NCBI GenBank assembly: GCA_008638375.1
Contig: CM018038.1
Location: 33,626,169 to 33,690,168, forward strand
DNA length: 64,000 bases
Source: Nyssa sinensis
Lineage: Eukaryota > Streptophyta > Magnoliopsida > Cornales > Nyssaceae
Direction of reading: 5' to 3'
In this document: one piece after another, positions 12,401 through 25,200 of the stretch
Layout: every line of letters starts with the position of its first letter
How positions within the stretch are numbered: position 1 is the first letter of the stretch
Notes under the pieces: generated by a model
What the model saw: only the letters and a program-made list of their open reading frames with translations
What the model was told of the DNA's origin: nothing
Database searches by the model: none
Position numbers and translations under genes: made by a program

Positions 12401-15400
12401 ATGTTGAAAAAAACCATGGTTGTTAAATCGCGATCCAGATCGTGGGATTGTACGAGCCAACAATCCATAATTCCTAAAACAATCCAGATCATGTACAAAA
12501 TCGTTAGTTAATAGGCTCGGTTGGCTTTGCGATCCGGATTGTGTAAAATCGTAAGATCCTGATCCGGAATCCGATCCTAACGATCCTAGTTTAGGCCTGT
12601 TTTTGTTTTACTCTTGGGCCTGTTAAATGGTGGTCTGTTTTAAGCCCATTTATTCACCTAGAGGCCCAATGTTTCATCTCAAAAAATGACCATTTATCTA
12701 TTTTAAGCTCTGGAAACATCATTTAGGGAAAATTGCAAAACAAAAAGTAACCAAACAAAAGCCCTCACAGCCACCATTCATGCGACATGTGAGTTCCTGG
12801 CTCCCTACAACCGTGGCTTCATCAGCTCCTCAGTGAAGCTTCTAACAGCAATGGGTTTGCTTCAGCTATTTCAAGCTTGTTAATATAGTGGTTGTTTGAT
12901 GGCTTTTTGATCTGCTGATTGTTGAAAATTTGTTGAAGTTTATAGCCATCTCAAGTCCCCAAGCAAGGTAGACTTTCTTAGTTTCTCCTCTTCTTCAATT
13001 CTTCTTCCTCTTCAGTTCTTCACTTCTTCTCCTCTTTTTCTTTTTCTTTTTCAGTTCTTCTCATTGTCTTCTTCTTTTTTCTCCTCTTCTTCAGTTCTTC
13101 TCCTTTGGTGGTTCTTTTTTTTCCCCAAGTATTTTTCTTTAATTTATTTTCCTCTTCCATTTTTGGTTGTCTATGCTTTTTTTACACTATTTATTTTCAA
13201 AATAGTGGCTGGTTGGAAAAAAGATCACCTTACTGCCTTCAAATATTTTCTCCCCTCCATATTTCCTCTTACATTTTCTTTTCGGCTGTCTCTATAAGTT
13301 GTAGCTGCTCTGTCTCTGTAAGTTGCATTTTTTTTCTTCAGTTCTTATTCTATTTTTTTCTTGTTGGCCGCTGCAACTTAATTTTCTCAGTTTTTGCTCC
13401 TTGCTGCAATTCTGTTTCTGTATTTTTTGAATTTTTTCCCTCTCAATTTTCGTTCTTTGTCTTAGTTATCTATTTAATTCCTCTTCTGTATTCATATTTT
13501 TTTATAAAAAAAAAATTGATTGGAATCTCAAATTTATTTGGGTGAAATTGTGGATATGTGTGTCTTCTAAATGTTTGTCATCGGATCCACTCATTTATTT
13601 TTGCATATATGGACTTGTCTTATTTTTATTTTAAAGAATTTTTAGTGATACATATACTAGTAGTCTTTTTTCCCTCTTTTTATTGGATCTTAGGATCCTC
13701 GATCTGATCCTACATACCACCCAACAATCCAAGGTAGGATCCCGATTTTAACAACTCTGAAAAAAACACAAAAAAAATTGAAGTGCTCATGGTGAAACTT
13801 TAGCTCTATTATATGAAACAAAGAAATTTCTAGTAGTCTAAGCCAATTAAACAAAGAAACAAAAGAATCTGCCAATAAAATTTCAATGTTAACTAAATAA
13901 AAAATTTCAAAGGTGTTGGGGGACATTCAGAGATGATGTGATGAATATGTTTCACAAGTTCTACATTACAGGGGCTTTTGAAAAAAGTATGAATGCTACC
14001 TTTGTTGTTCTCATTCCAAAGAGGGCGGAAGCAACGGACTTGAAGGATTTCCACCCTATCAGTCTTGTTGGGAGCCTCTACAAGACTCTTGCATTGTGGT
14101 TGAGAAAGGTGATGGATAGTATAATTTCGGAGGCTCAAAATGCTTTTGTGGGTGGAAAACAAATTCCTGACCCAATTTTGATTGCTAATGAGAGTCTTGA
14201 TTCAAGGATAAGAAGCGGGATCAAGGGGCTAATCTGCAAGTTTGATGTGAAAAGGTGCATGATCATGTAGATTGGGACTTCCTGTTGTACATATCAGAAA
14301 GAATGGGTTTGGGGGCAAAATGGAGAAAGTGGGTTCATGTTATGGCAAATGTCTCTTGAAAAGTATCACGAAATGATGGAGTGAGTTTTCTAAACACATT
14401 AGATCGAAAGTGGGAGATGGAACTCGAATTAGTTTTTGGAGTGATGTGTGGAGTGATCATGGGATGCTATTTTTGGCATTCCCTCGCTTGTATAGAGTGG
14501 TCGCAAACAAAGGTGCGCTGATTGGTGACTATCTGAGACAGATGGAGGGCAACACTATTTGGGATGTTAGCTTGATTAGGCCTTGGCAAGATTGGGAAAT
14601 TGAAGAGGTGGTGGAGTTCTATTCTTTTTTGTACGAGATTCCCCTTAATCATTCGAGGGAGGCTATCCTTTGTTGGGTAAATAGCGGGGAGGATTTTACT
14701 ATAAAGGCTTTCTACCTCCTTTTGCTGGGAGAGGGAGGTCGTCATTTTCCCTAGAAAGCCATTTGGAGAGCAAAAGCTCCTTCGAAAGTAGGAAGAGGTA
14801 AAATCCTAGTTAATCGGTGTTGCCTTTGCAAGTGTCAAGAGGAGACAGATAGTCACCTTGTCATTCATTGTGAGTACACTAGGGTTTTCTGGAGTCTTTT
14901 GATAGGATTGTTTCGTATTCTATGGGTTATGCCTCGTTCAACGATTAATGTTCTTTTATCTCAAAGGGGAAGTTCTCCCTTTAGGAGGATTAGAAAGGAG
15001 TGGCAGATAACAACTCTTTGCATATGGTGGTGCGTTTAGAGGGAGAGAAGTAATAGAGTTTTTGAAGGAGCTGAAGCTCCTTTGTGGGTGGAAAAGCCTC
15101 GGTATTGAAGACTCTTTTCTTTTGGTTGTCGACAGGCCGTCTTGTGGCTTTAGATAGTTTTTTGTCCTTCTTATTCTCTATAAGCTCTGATTAGCAGCTT
15201 TGTTTTTTCATTTGTATTTGGGCGCACACCCTTGGTGCCTTTTTCTAATGAAATCTTACTTGTCAAAAAAAATATATATTTCTAGTCAGTTTCATTATTA
15301 ATCAAAATAATTTTTTAATTAGTTTCATTATTAATCAAAATCAATTGTTATTAAGAAATAGTGAAATTTCACTCTCTAAATAAAATAGGAAATTTCTCAA

Positions 15401-15713
15401 TTTTGTTCTTAAGAAACAAATAAATTTCATTGTCCAATAAAAATAGTAAAATCTCACTATTTTTTGTACGAGCATGACACTATAACAATGGAGGATTGAA
15501 TTGTTATTATTATAATTTGTTTAACTTATTCTAGGGACATATTAAGGTAGATTGCAATCAAAAAACACTGAAATTTCAATAAAAGACAGTAAAATTTCAC
15601 TATATAAGAAAATATTAAATTTCGAACACGTTAGAAACATATTTTCTAGATTTTTTTTCTTTTTTGGAGCATCTTCCGTCCTTTTCTCCTTTTCTTCTCT
15701 ACTTTTTTTTGAG

Positions 15714-15756
<43 letters not shown>

Positions 15757-16228
15757 CTATTTAATAGTTAACAAATTTGTTTTGAAACTTGGATCATAGA
15801 TGTTGATAATTAAATGAAGTTCTTGAATTTTTCCTTAATTTCTTTGATAATTAAATGAAGTTCTTAAATTTTTCCTTAATTTCTTTGTTATATTGATATC
15901 TTAATAATATTATTGTGATTTGCATGTTTTTATAACAATTTTGATTGAAAATCGTTTGGTTTTTATTATATGGTCATATAAAAAATAAAATTCAGTGTCC
16001 CCAACATATTTGTGTCCTACTTTTTTGAAAAATAACGTGTCTATGTCGCTTCGTGTCGTACCTGTCCTATATCCGTATCCATGCTTTGTAGCTTTTGTGG
16101 GGATAGGAGAATTGTCTAGATGAGTGCATTGATTCCAAAAGGAAGTGTGACAAGAAGGGTTGCTGTGCAAATTAGATATAGAAAAAAACTCATGACCATG
16201 TGAATTGGACATTTTTGTTGCATATGTA

Positions 16229-16284
<56 letters not shown>

Positions 16285-19200
16285 TTAGGGAGAAATAGAG
16301 AAAATTTATGGAAATGTGTGTCATATTAGTGTCATTTTCTGTTTTGGGGGATGTTTTGGGTACAAGCTTTTTTAGAAGTTCTCATGGTCTTCAAAAAGGA
16401 GATCCTTTTTCCCCTTTTTGCAGGTGATTAGAACAACTTCGGTATCTTAGGTGCATTCTTTTATGTTTTGAGGCTGTGCCTGGGCTCAGGAAGAATTTGG
16501 GCAAGAGAGAGATTATTCTGGTAGGAGAAGTGAGGGAAGTGGAGGAGTGGCATCACTGACATGCAATTTGGGTCGTAAAGTGATCTCCTTTCCTTCCGTT
16601 TCTTTGAGCATTCCTTTGGGAGCTTCTGCTAACGCGAAGGCTATATGGGACCCAATGGTGGACAAATTTCAAAAAAAATTGGCAGGTTGGAATACCTTTC
16701 CAAATGGGGAAGTTTACGTTGATAAAGAGTACTTTAGAGAGCCTTCCAACATATTATATTCTGCTCTTTCTAATTTCGGTCTCTGTTGAAAGGAGATTGC
16801 AAAAACTACACAAGACGTCTTATAGGAAGGGAAAAAAGAGGAGAAGAATACGCACTTTGTCCAATGGGCTAGAATTAATTGCCTTTGAAGGAGGTTGGGG
16901 ATAAAGAATATGAGGGCCTTCAATAAGGCTTTACTTGGCAAACAGCTTCGAAGGTATGCGGTGGAGTCTAATGCTAGATGGAGATTGGTCATCAAAGATA
17001 AGGATGGATATGAGGCACTTGGGTTTCCAGAGAGCCGAGGGCTATTCAGAATGGTGGAGATGATTTTTTTCATATTATTAGATTGCAACAGGGAAAGGTT
17101 CGCATCAAAAGAAGCTCCTTTCTGGAGGCAGCCAAGCTGAAAGAATGGCCGAACAATCCTGTGATGGTGGATCAAAGTCCGTCAGTCGATTGGGAGGACA
17201 TGAAGATCAATTTGGGGTCGTGTGGCGAGAGACTTGAATTTCTGCAGCATTGCGTGTTAAAGCATTGGAGATCGCAATACTCCGGTTCCTGAAAGACAAC
17301 TCATTCAAAAATGGGCAGAGAGACGATGGAATATTCAGACAGGGCCAAACGTGTTAGATCACAGCGGGGCCTGGTTCCTTTTTGAATTACCGTCCAAAAA
17401 TAAGGTGAATTGCATTTTAGAGAGAAGGGGTTGGACGTTTGAAGGTTCTCCAGTGTATCTCAGTCCATGGCCGGCATCGGGTCGCTGCAAGAATTCAAGG
17501 GAAGTAAGACAAATATGGGTCTGGTGTACGGGACTACCAGCGTTCCTATGGAGCGACAAGTTTTTTCAAATTTTGGGCAACCGATGTGATGAGTTTGTCA
17601 CTGTTGATGAGTCCACAAAAAGAAGATCGCATCTCCAATGGGCCAGGACCCTAGTCAGATCTTCAACAGAGAAAATCCCGACAATCATTCACATAAGCTA
17701 CGGAGTTTGGAAGTTCACCATTCTGGTGTGGTCGGGGGCTGGTCCAATGTGTATTGAGGATCCTACTGCCTGAATAAAAGTTGCAGAGAGACCAGCACGT
17801 GGATTGGGAAGGATGGAGGCAAAGAAGAAGGGTCATGCGCACCAAGCGCGTGAAGAAGGATTCTCCTCCGCCCATCAGCATCAATCGTTTTCACAGGGGA
17901 CAAATTTTTCAAATTTTAAAGCTTTTAATCAGAGAACCACGGGACGGTCAACACGTGGCCTTGGTGGATATGGGGACCAAACTGGGTGGTCTGGAAGAAC
18001 GATGGAAGTCTCCAGAAACATAGGGACCCAGCGATTTGGGCCCAGAGGCAGGTGGGGCCAGGTCTCATACAGAAGAATTGGGGATTTCATAAGTGGGTTA
18101 GGCCAGGCCCATCTCAGACAATCTGGCTTTGGGACTGAGGAAGTAGAATACATAAAGGCCCACCCGAGTCATTGGCGGAGCCCAGCTCCCGCCGCTCCCA
18201 TCCATCCCAAGGGAGGTTCTTTTATGAAGAGGAAGAGCTTTGTCACAACTCTAGGAATGGTCTGACCTCAAAGAACGTGGTGGCCAACGATCAGGGAAGA
18301 GATGAGGGAGATGGAGCAGACCTAGAAAAGCCTGGAAGTGGAGGGCTCTCCTCAGCCCTTCCATCAGAAGATGATGGGTGGTCGGAGGAAAGGCCGGATA
18401 CTCTAGACTGACTTGGGCTGTATCTCTGACAATCGGGAATTCTTGCAGCACATGGAGAACAATCTTAGCAGAAAGATGGTCCAGACAATTGACCACGGTT
18501 ATGCTGATTTAGCTTTTGTGGCGGGAGAAGGGCCTGCTCATCCAATAGATGAAAGAGAAGCAAGAGATCATCCCCATCCTGGCTCGAATGTTCAGAATTG
18601 CATATCCAAAACCTGGAATGGAGTTCTGCTGGCTTCATCTAATGGTCCCAGGGCCATCGATCAGTCGGCAAACCTGGATCAGACAACGAATGAGGAGAGA
18701 AACCTACAAGAGCTGGTGGGTTCATATCAGGGAGGAGAACTGGTGGTCAGAGGCGAAAATGTTACAATCGAGCCCCTTTCCTGCGACCCTCTGGCTGTCC
18801 TCTCTCCAAAAATCAACTCTACAATTAGGAGGGAAGCCTCCTCAAAGGAAAGAAACTGCCAAGTGTTAAGAAGAGCGAAGAGTATCAGTCGATACGTAGG
18901 GATGACTCATAGTGATCATGAGGAAAGATTAATGGATCTATTGCAAGCCATAGAGCTGGAAAACAGTCTGAATGTGACCCTAGATACAAATCTGAATAAA
19001 GGAAACAAAGGAGGATCAATCAGCCAAGAAGCTAAAGAGAGTCCTGAAGAACTTAGCTTGCTCAATTAATTACGAAGGAAGACAAGGGAGTGAGGAGGAA
19101 TCTGTAGGAGGGAAGGCCTTACATGCATTTGTGTCCCCCATGAATTTAAAACTCATCTCCTGGAATGTGAGGGGCCTGAATGACCCGGAAAAACGAAGTG

Positions 19201-22200
19201 TAGTCAAGGGCCTGCTGCGGAAGTGGTCGCCTGATGTAGCATGTCTTCAGGAAACTAAAGTAGAAGATTTCTCGGTCAGATTAATTAGAAGTATCTGGGG
19301 TTCCAGATGGGTAAAATGGGTCTGTTTACCTGCTTGGGGGCTGCAGGTGGGGTTTTAATCATGTGGGACTCCAGGAAGCTGAACTGCTTAGCCTCCAAGA
19401 TTGGGCATTTTTCAGTAGCTTGCAATTTTGAAATTCAGCAAAACTCCTTTAAATCGGCTTTCATGGGTATCTATGGCCTTCAGTCTGAAGCATCTAGAGC
19501 TGAGATGTGGGCTGAGTTACAGGCTTTCAAGGAGGATTGGCAGATCCCTTGGTGCTTGGGAGGCAACTTCAATGAGGTCAGGTTTCCCAATGAAAGGATG
19601 GGAAGGCAGCAGGTTTTCCAGAGGAATGAGGGACTTCTCCAATTTCATTAGCGGTAACAGGCTGGTGGATCTTCCGTTCGAAGGTGATTGTTTTACTTGG
19701 AGCAGAGGAGGGAGCCATCCAGCCCATTCCAGGCTGGATAGGTTCTTGGTCTCTTCCTGCTGGGAAGATGCTTTTCCAGGTCTTCCCCAAAGCTGTATTC
19801 CTAGAGTGGCCTCTGATCACAAGCCCGTTCAACTCTGCTGCGGGGATTTCAGCTTTGGCAAATCTCCCTTCAGATTCGAAAACATGTGGCTTGAAGTTAA
19901 GGGGTTCAAAGATCTGGTGGCTTCCTGGTAGCAGAACTACAGATTTGAAGGCTCGCCTAGCTACATTCAGGCCAAAAATCTAAAGAATTGGAACAAGACG
20001 GAGTTTGGGAACATCTCTGAGAAAAAGAACATTATCCTGAAGGCAGTGGTGGAGTTAGATAGAAAGGAACAGGCTGCCGCATTGTCTGAAGAAGATAAGA
20101 GTGCAAAAGGAGGGTCTTAAAGGGGAGCTTGCTGCAATCCTGAATTCAGAATAAAATCTCTTGGCGTCAGAAATCCCGGGCTTTATGGTTGAAGGCAGGA
20201 GATTGCAACACCAAATTCTTTCACAAGATGGCCTCGGCTCACCATAGAAGGAATAAGATCTCCTTTATTAGGGTGGAAGGTCATCCCTTTTCTGATGATA
20301 CTGAGGTTAAGCAAACTATTGTGAGGTTCTACAAGAAGCTTTTTAGTGAGCAGAGAAGCTGGAGGCCAAGGATAGAGGATCTCATAGTGAACAGATTGAA
20401 TGGAGCTGATATGGCAAACCTTTAAAAGCCATTTGTGGAAGAAGAAAATGTAGCAGCCCTCAACAATTGTGATGGTGACAAGGCTCCAGGTCCCAATGGT
20501 TTTACCGTGGCATTCTTTCTTCATTGCTGGCAAGTGGTCAAAGAGGATATTATGGCAGTTTTTCATCACTTTCACTCCCAGGGTACCTTCGAAAAAAGCC
20601 TAAACTCTACCTTCATTGCTTTGATTGCTAAGAAAGAGGGCACAGAGGATATCAAAGATTATAGGCCAATCAGTCTGGTGTGCAGTACATATAAGCCGAT
20701 AGATAAAGTTCTTTCCATCAGGTTGAAGGGTGTGATGGCTAGCCTGATTTCTGTAAGACAAAATGCTATTGTCGAAACAAGGCAGATCCTTGATGCGGCT
20801 CTAGTGGCGAATGGATCCCTAGATGCGAGGAGGAAGATCAAGGAAGCCTGGTCTGATTTGCAAGCTGGATATAGAAAAGGCCTTCGACCATGTCAACTGG
20901 GTGTTGGTGCTTAGCATGTTCAGGAAGATGGGTTTTGGTTCGAATGGAGGAAGTGGATTGAAACCTGCATCTCCACAGTCTCTATGTCAATATTGATCAA
21001 TGGAGCCGCTGTGGGTTTTTTCAATTCTTCAAGGGGCTTACGCCAAAGGGGACCCTCTCTCCCCTTTTTTATTTGTTCTTGCCATGGAACCCTTTAGCAG
21101 AATGATTTCCAGAGTTTGTGATGGAGGTCTCATCTGAGGCTTTCATGTGGAAGACAGTGATGGCAAAAGGATCAAAGTGTCTCATTTGCTATTCGCAGAT
21201 GACACCCTAATCTTCTGCAGGGCCATGGAAAGACAACTGAAATTCCTCTGCTACATCTTGCTTTGTTTTGAAGTCATTTCAGGTCTTCACATCAACTTGT
21301 CCAAGAGCGAGACCAGTCCCAGTGGGTCTCATCTCCAACACAGACTCCCTTGCTAGCATTTTGGGCTACAAGGTAGGATCCCTCCCAAACACCTACCTGG
21401 GCCTCCCCTTGGGGGCCACCTCGAGATCCTGTCGGGTGTGGAACCCTATGATTGAAAGGTTCCAAAGGAAGTTGGATGGTTGGAAGGGCCAATTTCTCTC
21501 GAAAGGCAGCCGTCTTTCTCTCATTAAAAGCACCTTTTCGAGTCTTCTGACGTACTACATGTCTATCCTTCATATTCCTTCTACAGTGGCAAAGAAATTG
21601 GAGAAAATCCAAAGGGATTTCCTTTGGGGCAGCCATGAGGACACGAAGAAATTCCATCTTGTGAAATGGGATATAACAAGATCGCCCATCTTCAGAGGAG
21701 GCTTGGGAGTGAAGAATCTTCCTTTCTCCAATAAAGCCTTGCTTGGGAAATGGTTGTGGATGTTTGCTTTAAAAGAAGGCTCCCTGTGGAGGGATGTCAT
21801 CAAGAGCTGGTTCGGGAGCTTGGGAGGAGGCTGGTTCTCGGGGACTGTTGAAGGCCCAACAGGTTGTTGTCTTTGGAAAGCCATCCGTGGGGGTGCCGAG
21901 AGCTTCATCAAGGAGGTTAGCCTGGTGGTAAGAGAGGGGGCCCGGGTTAATTTCTGGAAAGATGATTGGTGCGGGGCAGGGGTGTTTAAGGATATGCTCC
22001 CTGTGCTCTTCAACCTCTGCTCTGACAAAGAAGCGTGGGTGAAAGATTGCTTTTGCAGGACGGGGGAAGGTTTGGTTTGGACCCCTCGTTTTAGAAGAAA
22101 CTTCTTTGATTAGGAAATAAGGGATGTAAATGGTCTTCTTCAGCTTTTGAATAGCTGCAGAGTTTCCAATGATCAAGTCGACTCCATGGTCTGGAACGCA

Positions 22201-25200
22201 AGCAATTCTGGGAGCTTCTCGGTCAAATCCTACTACCAGGTTCTAATTGGTAGGAATACGGATGATTTCCCTTGGAAATCTATATGGCATGTTAAGGTCC
22301 CCCCGAAAACTGCTTTTTTGCTTGGGAAGCTTCGTGGGAGGCAGCTCTTACTCTGGATAACCTCAAAAAAAGAGGTATTAGGTTGGCTAATAGATGCAGC
22401 ATGTGCAAGATTGATGCAGGGACAGTAAACCATGTTCTCATCCACTGTCCAATGGCCAGGGAGGGTTCGAATTTGATTTTCTCCACCTTCAGGGTTACCT
22501 GGGTGATTCCAGCCACAGTCAAGAACTTGCTACAAGGTTGGAGGAGCAACAAGGCCAGAAAAGAGGTCTCCGAAGCCTAGAAAATGGCTCCACTTTACTT
22601 GTTATGGAGCTTGTGGCTGGAGCGGAATTCTCGTACATTGAAGGGGAAGAAAAACCTCCTTGGCTCTTCAAGGATAATTTCTTGAAGCTTTAGTTTTTTT
22701 GGGTTAAAGGAAAATTCCCATCACATATAAATGACTTTGCTGATTTTTTGAGGGATTTAAAGCTTTAATTATAGCTTTTCCCTTTTTTGTATTATGGGTT
22801 CACCTCCCTCGGGTGCCTTCTATTTACTCGTACTTTTACAGATCAAAAAAAAAAAAAATTCAAGTTTTGGAAGGACCTTTGGAGTGGAGATTTGACGTTG
22901 GGGAAGAGGTTCCCTCGTTTATTTCAGTTGGCTTCCAACCATGACGCTTGGGTGGTGGATACAGTATCCTTCTCAGGGGGAGGGGTTGTTTAGTCTCCTA
23001 GTTTTAGGAGAGATTTTTCAGGATTGTAAATTGGAGGATGTTTTGAGATGGATGGAGTTTCTAAACCAGTTCAAGTCGGATGCGAAGAAAAAAAATGTTA
23101 TTAGGTGAAAGGCGGATTATAAGGGCAATTTCACTGTCAAATCATTCTATCTGGAGTTGGCTAGGAGAGACGACAAGATTGCCCATGGAAGGCAATTTGG
23201 AAAACTTCAGCCCCTACAAATGTGACTTCTTTTGCTTGGTCAGTTTCTTTGGGTGCTATACTTACAATGGATAACCTTAAGCAGCGAGGCTTCAGAATGC
23301 CGAATCATTGTTATATATGCTAGAAGGAAGAGGATTTCATCATCCATCTCTTCCTTCACTGCTCCTTTGGTGGGACTTTTGGTATCTTTTGTATTTGCTT
23401 TTTGGGTTTAAATGGATTATGCCTAGTACAATGATAAGTTTCTTACGGTATTTGCTTTTTGGGTTTAAATGGATTATGCCTAGTACAATGATAAGTTTCT
23501 TACAGAGTGAAGTTTTTGGGAGGTTGTAACCTCTAACTTGAAGCTGCCCTCTTTTTATACACGGGTTCACCTCCCTCTGGCGCATTTAATGAATTATACT
23601 AATAGGGAAAAAAAATGAATGCAAAATATGAAATTACCAAAATCATACTACGGCCCCCCCAAGACAAAATTCTTGGCTTCGCTCCTGACTGCAAAGATGT
23701 AATTTCTAACGAGCAAAATAAAATGTGACTGGTTTTATTGCCAATTTAATAACCAACTGGAGTTTTGAGTGTCTCGCAAAATAGGCTGGCAGCACAAACA
23801 TACAGCTGTGTTTTCCACAGGCAAGTGAACCAGATAAAACTTGGTTCAAATTTTCTGTGGAAAGAACAATAAGCACTTGTTTGAGGGGGTGAAATCCATT
23901 CTGGATCTGAAGAAGATGTTTCTCAGTTCCTTCATTGTTGGTTTTATGGGAGTCAGTCCTATTCTTTTGATTCCTTTGAATTTTTTTGGGTATTACCATA
24001 TTACGAATGTAAAGTTTCTTGGTTTCTGAGTCTAAGTAGATTTTTTTTTTTTTTTGTCATAAGTAAATGTGTATATATATTGCAACGCCAAAGGAGGTAA
24101 AGCAAAGCACCTAAAGAAGGTGCTCCTGTGTACAGAAGATGTATTAAAAAAATGATACTGTACTATATCTAATCTAATCTAAAAAACTCTATAAAAGAAT
24201 CAAGTAAACAGAGTAAGTCCTCATTGTCCAAAGAAAGAGAGATCTTAGTAATTGTTCTTGGTTGCAGATAAAGGAGACTCTACCCCATCAAACGATCTCC
24301 TATGTCTCTCTCTCCATATACACCATCGTAGACACAAAGGTGCAGCCGCCAAACATCTCTACCACTCCTCACGCTACCAGAACCTCCTCTGCCGATCTAA
24401 GGATCACCCAATGAACCCCAAAAAGAACAAAAATAGGGCCCACAGCTCCCTAACAACGAGATAATGAAAGAGAAGTCCTAGGAAAAAAATATTGGTCCAA
24501 AGATTCTTCTTCTTGCATCAGACAACAGCCCAAAACAGGTAGCCCTACTTCAGCCCAAAAGGAAGGATAAAAAAAAAACCATGAGTTTCAAATGAAGATG
24601 AAGCCCACCACAAATAAGAGAGGGCTCCCACAACATCACACAAAACTAAAAATATCACAATAAATTGCGATGCCTCAGAGATCTCCTAAAGGAGAAGACC
24701 CCAACTTGGCGAGATCGAACATGGGATTTACTCCTCTGTCACCAAGCTTATTTCCCTATAGCCCTGACATCCTGCAGTTTTTAAATTTCCAAATTTTTCA
24801 GGAAGATTTTGTAACTTACTTGTATATCACAATGAGCTGACCTTAAATAGTTGGAATAAAGCTTTGTTGAATTGAGTTGACTTGTACATCATAATGCCAA
24901 CATGAAAACTCTAAGCATCCTTATGGTAACATTATTCTATGATATTGAGAACTCTCATATGTGATTCAAATTTTACTGTAATTTACTTCTAACAGGTATG
25001 GGGTTTACATCCTACTTTCCAATTAAACCAAATCTGCCAGGGAAATTCCACAGCGACATCACTAAAAAAATAGGCAACTTAAATCGGGCAGGTAGACCAA
25101 AGTAGTTGGATTAATGCATAGTGAATCATGATGAAATTTTGATAGAAAAGCATTACTATTTATATACATATATGTAATTCAATGTATATTTAGTAAGCTA

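Larger units (their letters stand above)
13915..15272 (+). mobile_element. 5'-truncated L1-type LINE F
   Basis: A plus-strand fragment with RT blocks [50 protein letters not shown] and [10 protein letters not shown], then a deletion to the [16 protein letters not shown] region. It continues through zf-RVT sequence and a 3' UTR ending CACACCCTTGGTGCC and an A tail at 15265-15272. It lacks the catalytic RT part. Stops and deletions show it is inactive. No clear target duplication was found. Confidence 0.85.
11765..15610. repeat. Dispersed repeat with TAAAATTTCACTA motifs, interrupted by two insertions
   Basis: The part at about 11850-12200 (GTCTCTCAATATTTTGTGAC, then TATAAAATTTATATAT and CTAAAAATCAAGATCT) matches the sequence at about 47850-48070. 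The far arm, 15290-15600, has the same AAATAGTGAAATTTCAC motif seen at 48100-48400. So one repeat unit was inserted in the hAT-like element and then received a Mutator-like element and a LINE. No terminal structure could be defined. Confidence 0.5.
11657..16091. mobile_element. hAT-like CTAAGAAGCAC-TIR element inserted in LINE C, enlarged by later insertions
   Basis: The insertion sits in the LINE motif QNAFVG and is flanked by an 8-bp duplication with one mismatch, cttttatg (11649-11656) and cttttgtg (16092-16099). The inner left edge (CTATTTTGGCTC, GTCGGACACG) and right edge (GTATCCATGCTTTGTAG) match the ends of related copies at 33252-34204 and 60696-61225. The outermost left bases are lost. 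Its interior past about 11770 and before about 15610 belongs to later insertions. The arms match the middle of the copy at 32640-33192 (for example TTAACAAATTTGTTTT and AATAATATTATTGTGATTTG). Confidence 0.8.
17110..22858 (+). mobile_element. L1-type LINE D, nearly full coding length, inserted in LINE C
   Basis: A plus-strand LINE of about 5.75 kb with ORF1, linker, endonuclease, RT with intact FADD, zf-RVT, a 3' UTR with GGTTCACCTCCCTCGGGTGCC and an A14 tail at 22845-22858. The left boundary is where LINE C coding sequence stops (VRIK) and ORF1 sequence begins; LINE C resumes right after the A tail. The N-terminal part of ORF1 seen in LINE A is missing, so the 5' end is truncated. No target duplication beyond a few A residues can be seen. 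Several frameshifts and stops are present, but fewer than in its neighbours. Confidence 0.92.
11305..23615 (+). mobile_element. L1-type LINE C, split into three pieces by two later insertions
   Basis: Three plus-strand fragments read as one 5'-truncated LINE. The first (about 11305-11656) carries GDKA-like RT sequence through [18 protein letters not shown] and stops inside QNAF. The second (16092-17109) resumes with the rest of that motif (CTTTTGTG), then KLDIEK, the RT C-terminal part, and ends at VRIK. The third (22859-23615) resumes with [11 protein letters not shown], then [17 protein letters not shown], a zf-RVT block and the 3' UTR with GGTTCACCTCCCTC and an A tail. Each break falls exactly where the next piece continues the family pattern. 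The interruptions are a TIR element (11657-16091) and LINE D (17110-22858). Confidence 0.85.

Noticed and set aside
13064..13545. Overlapping open frames rich in F, S and L
   Set aside because: They read through a pyrimidine-rich tract inside the Mutator-like element; composition alone gives these frames.
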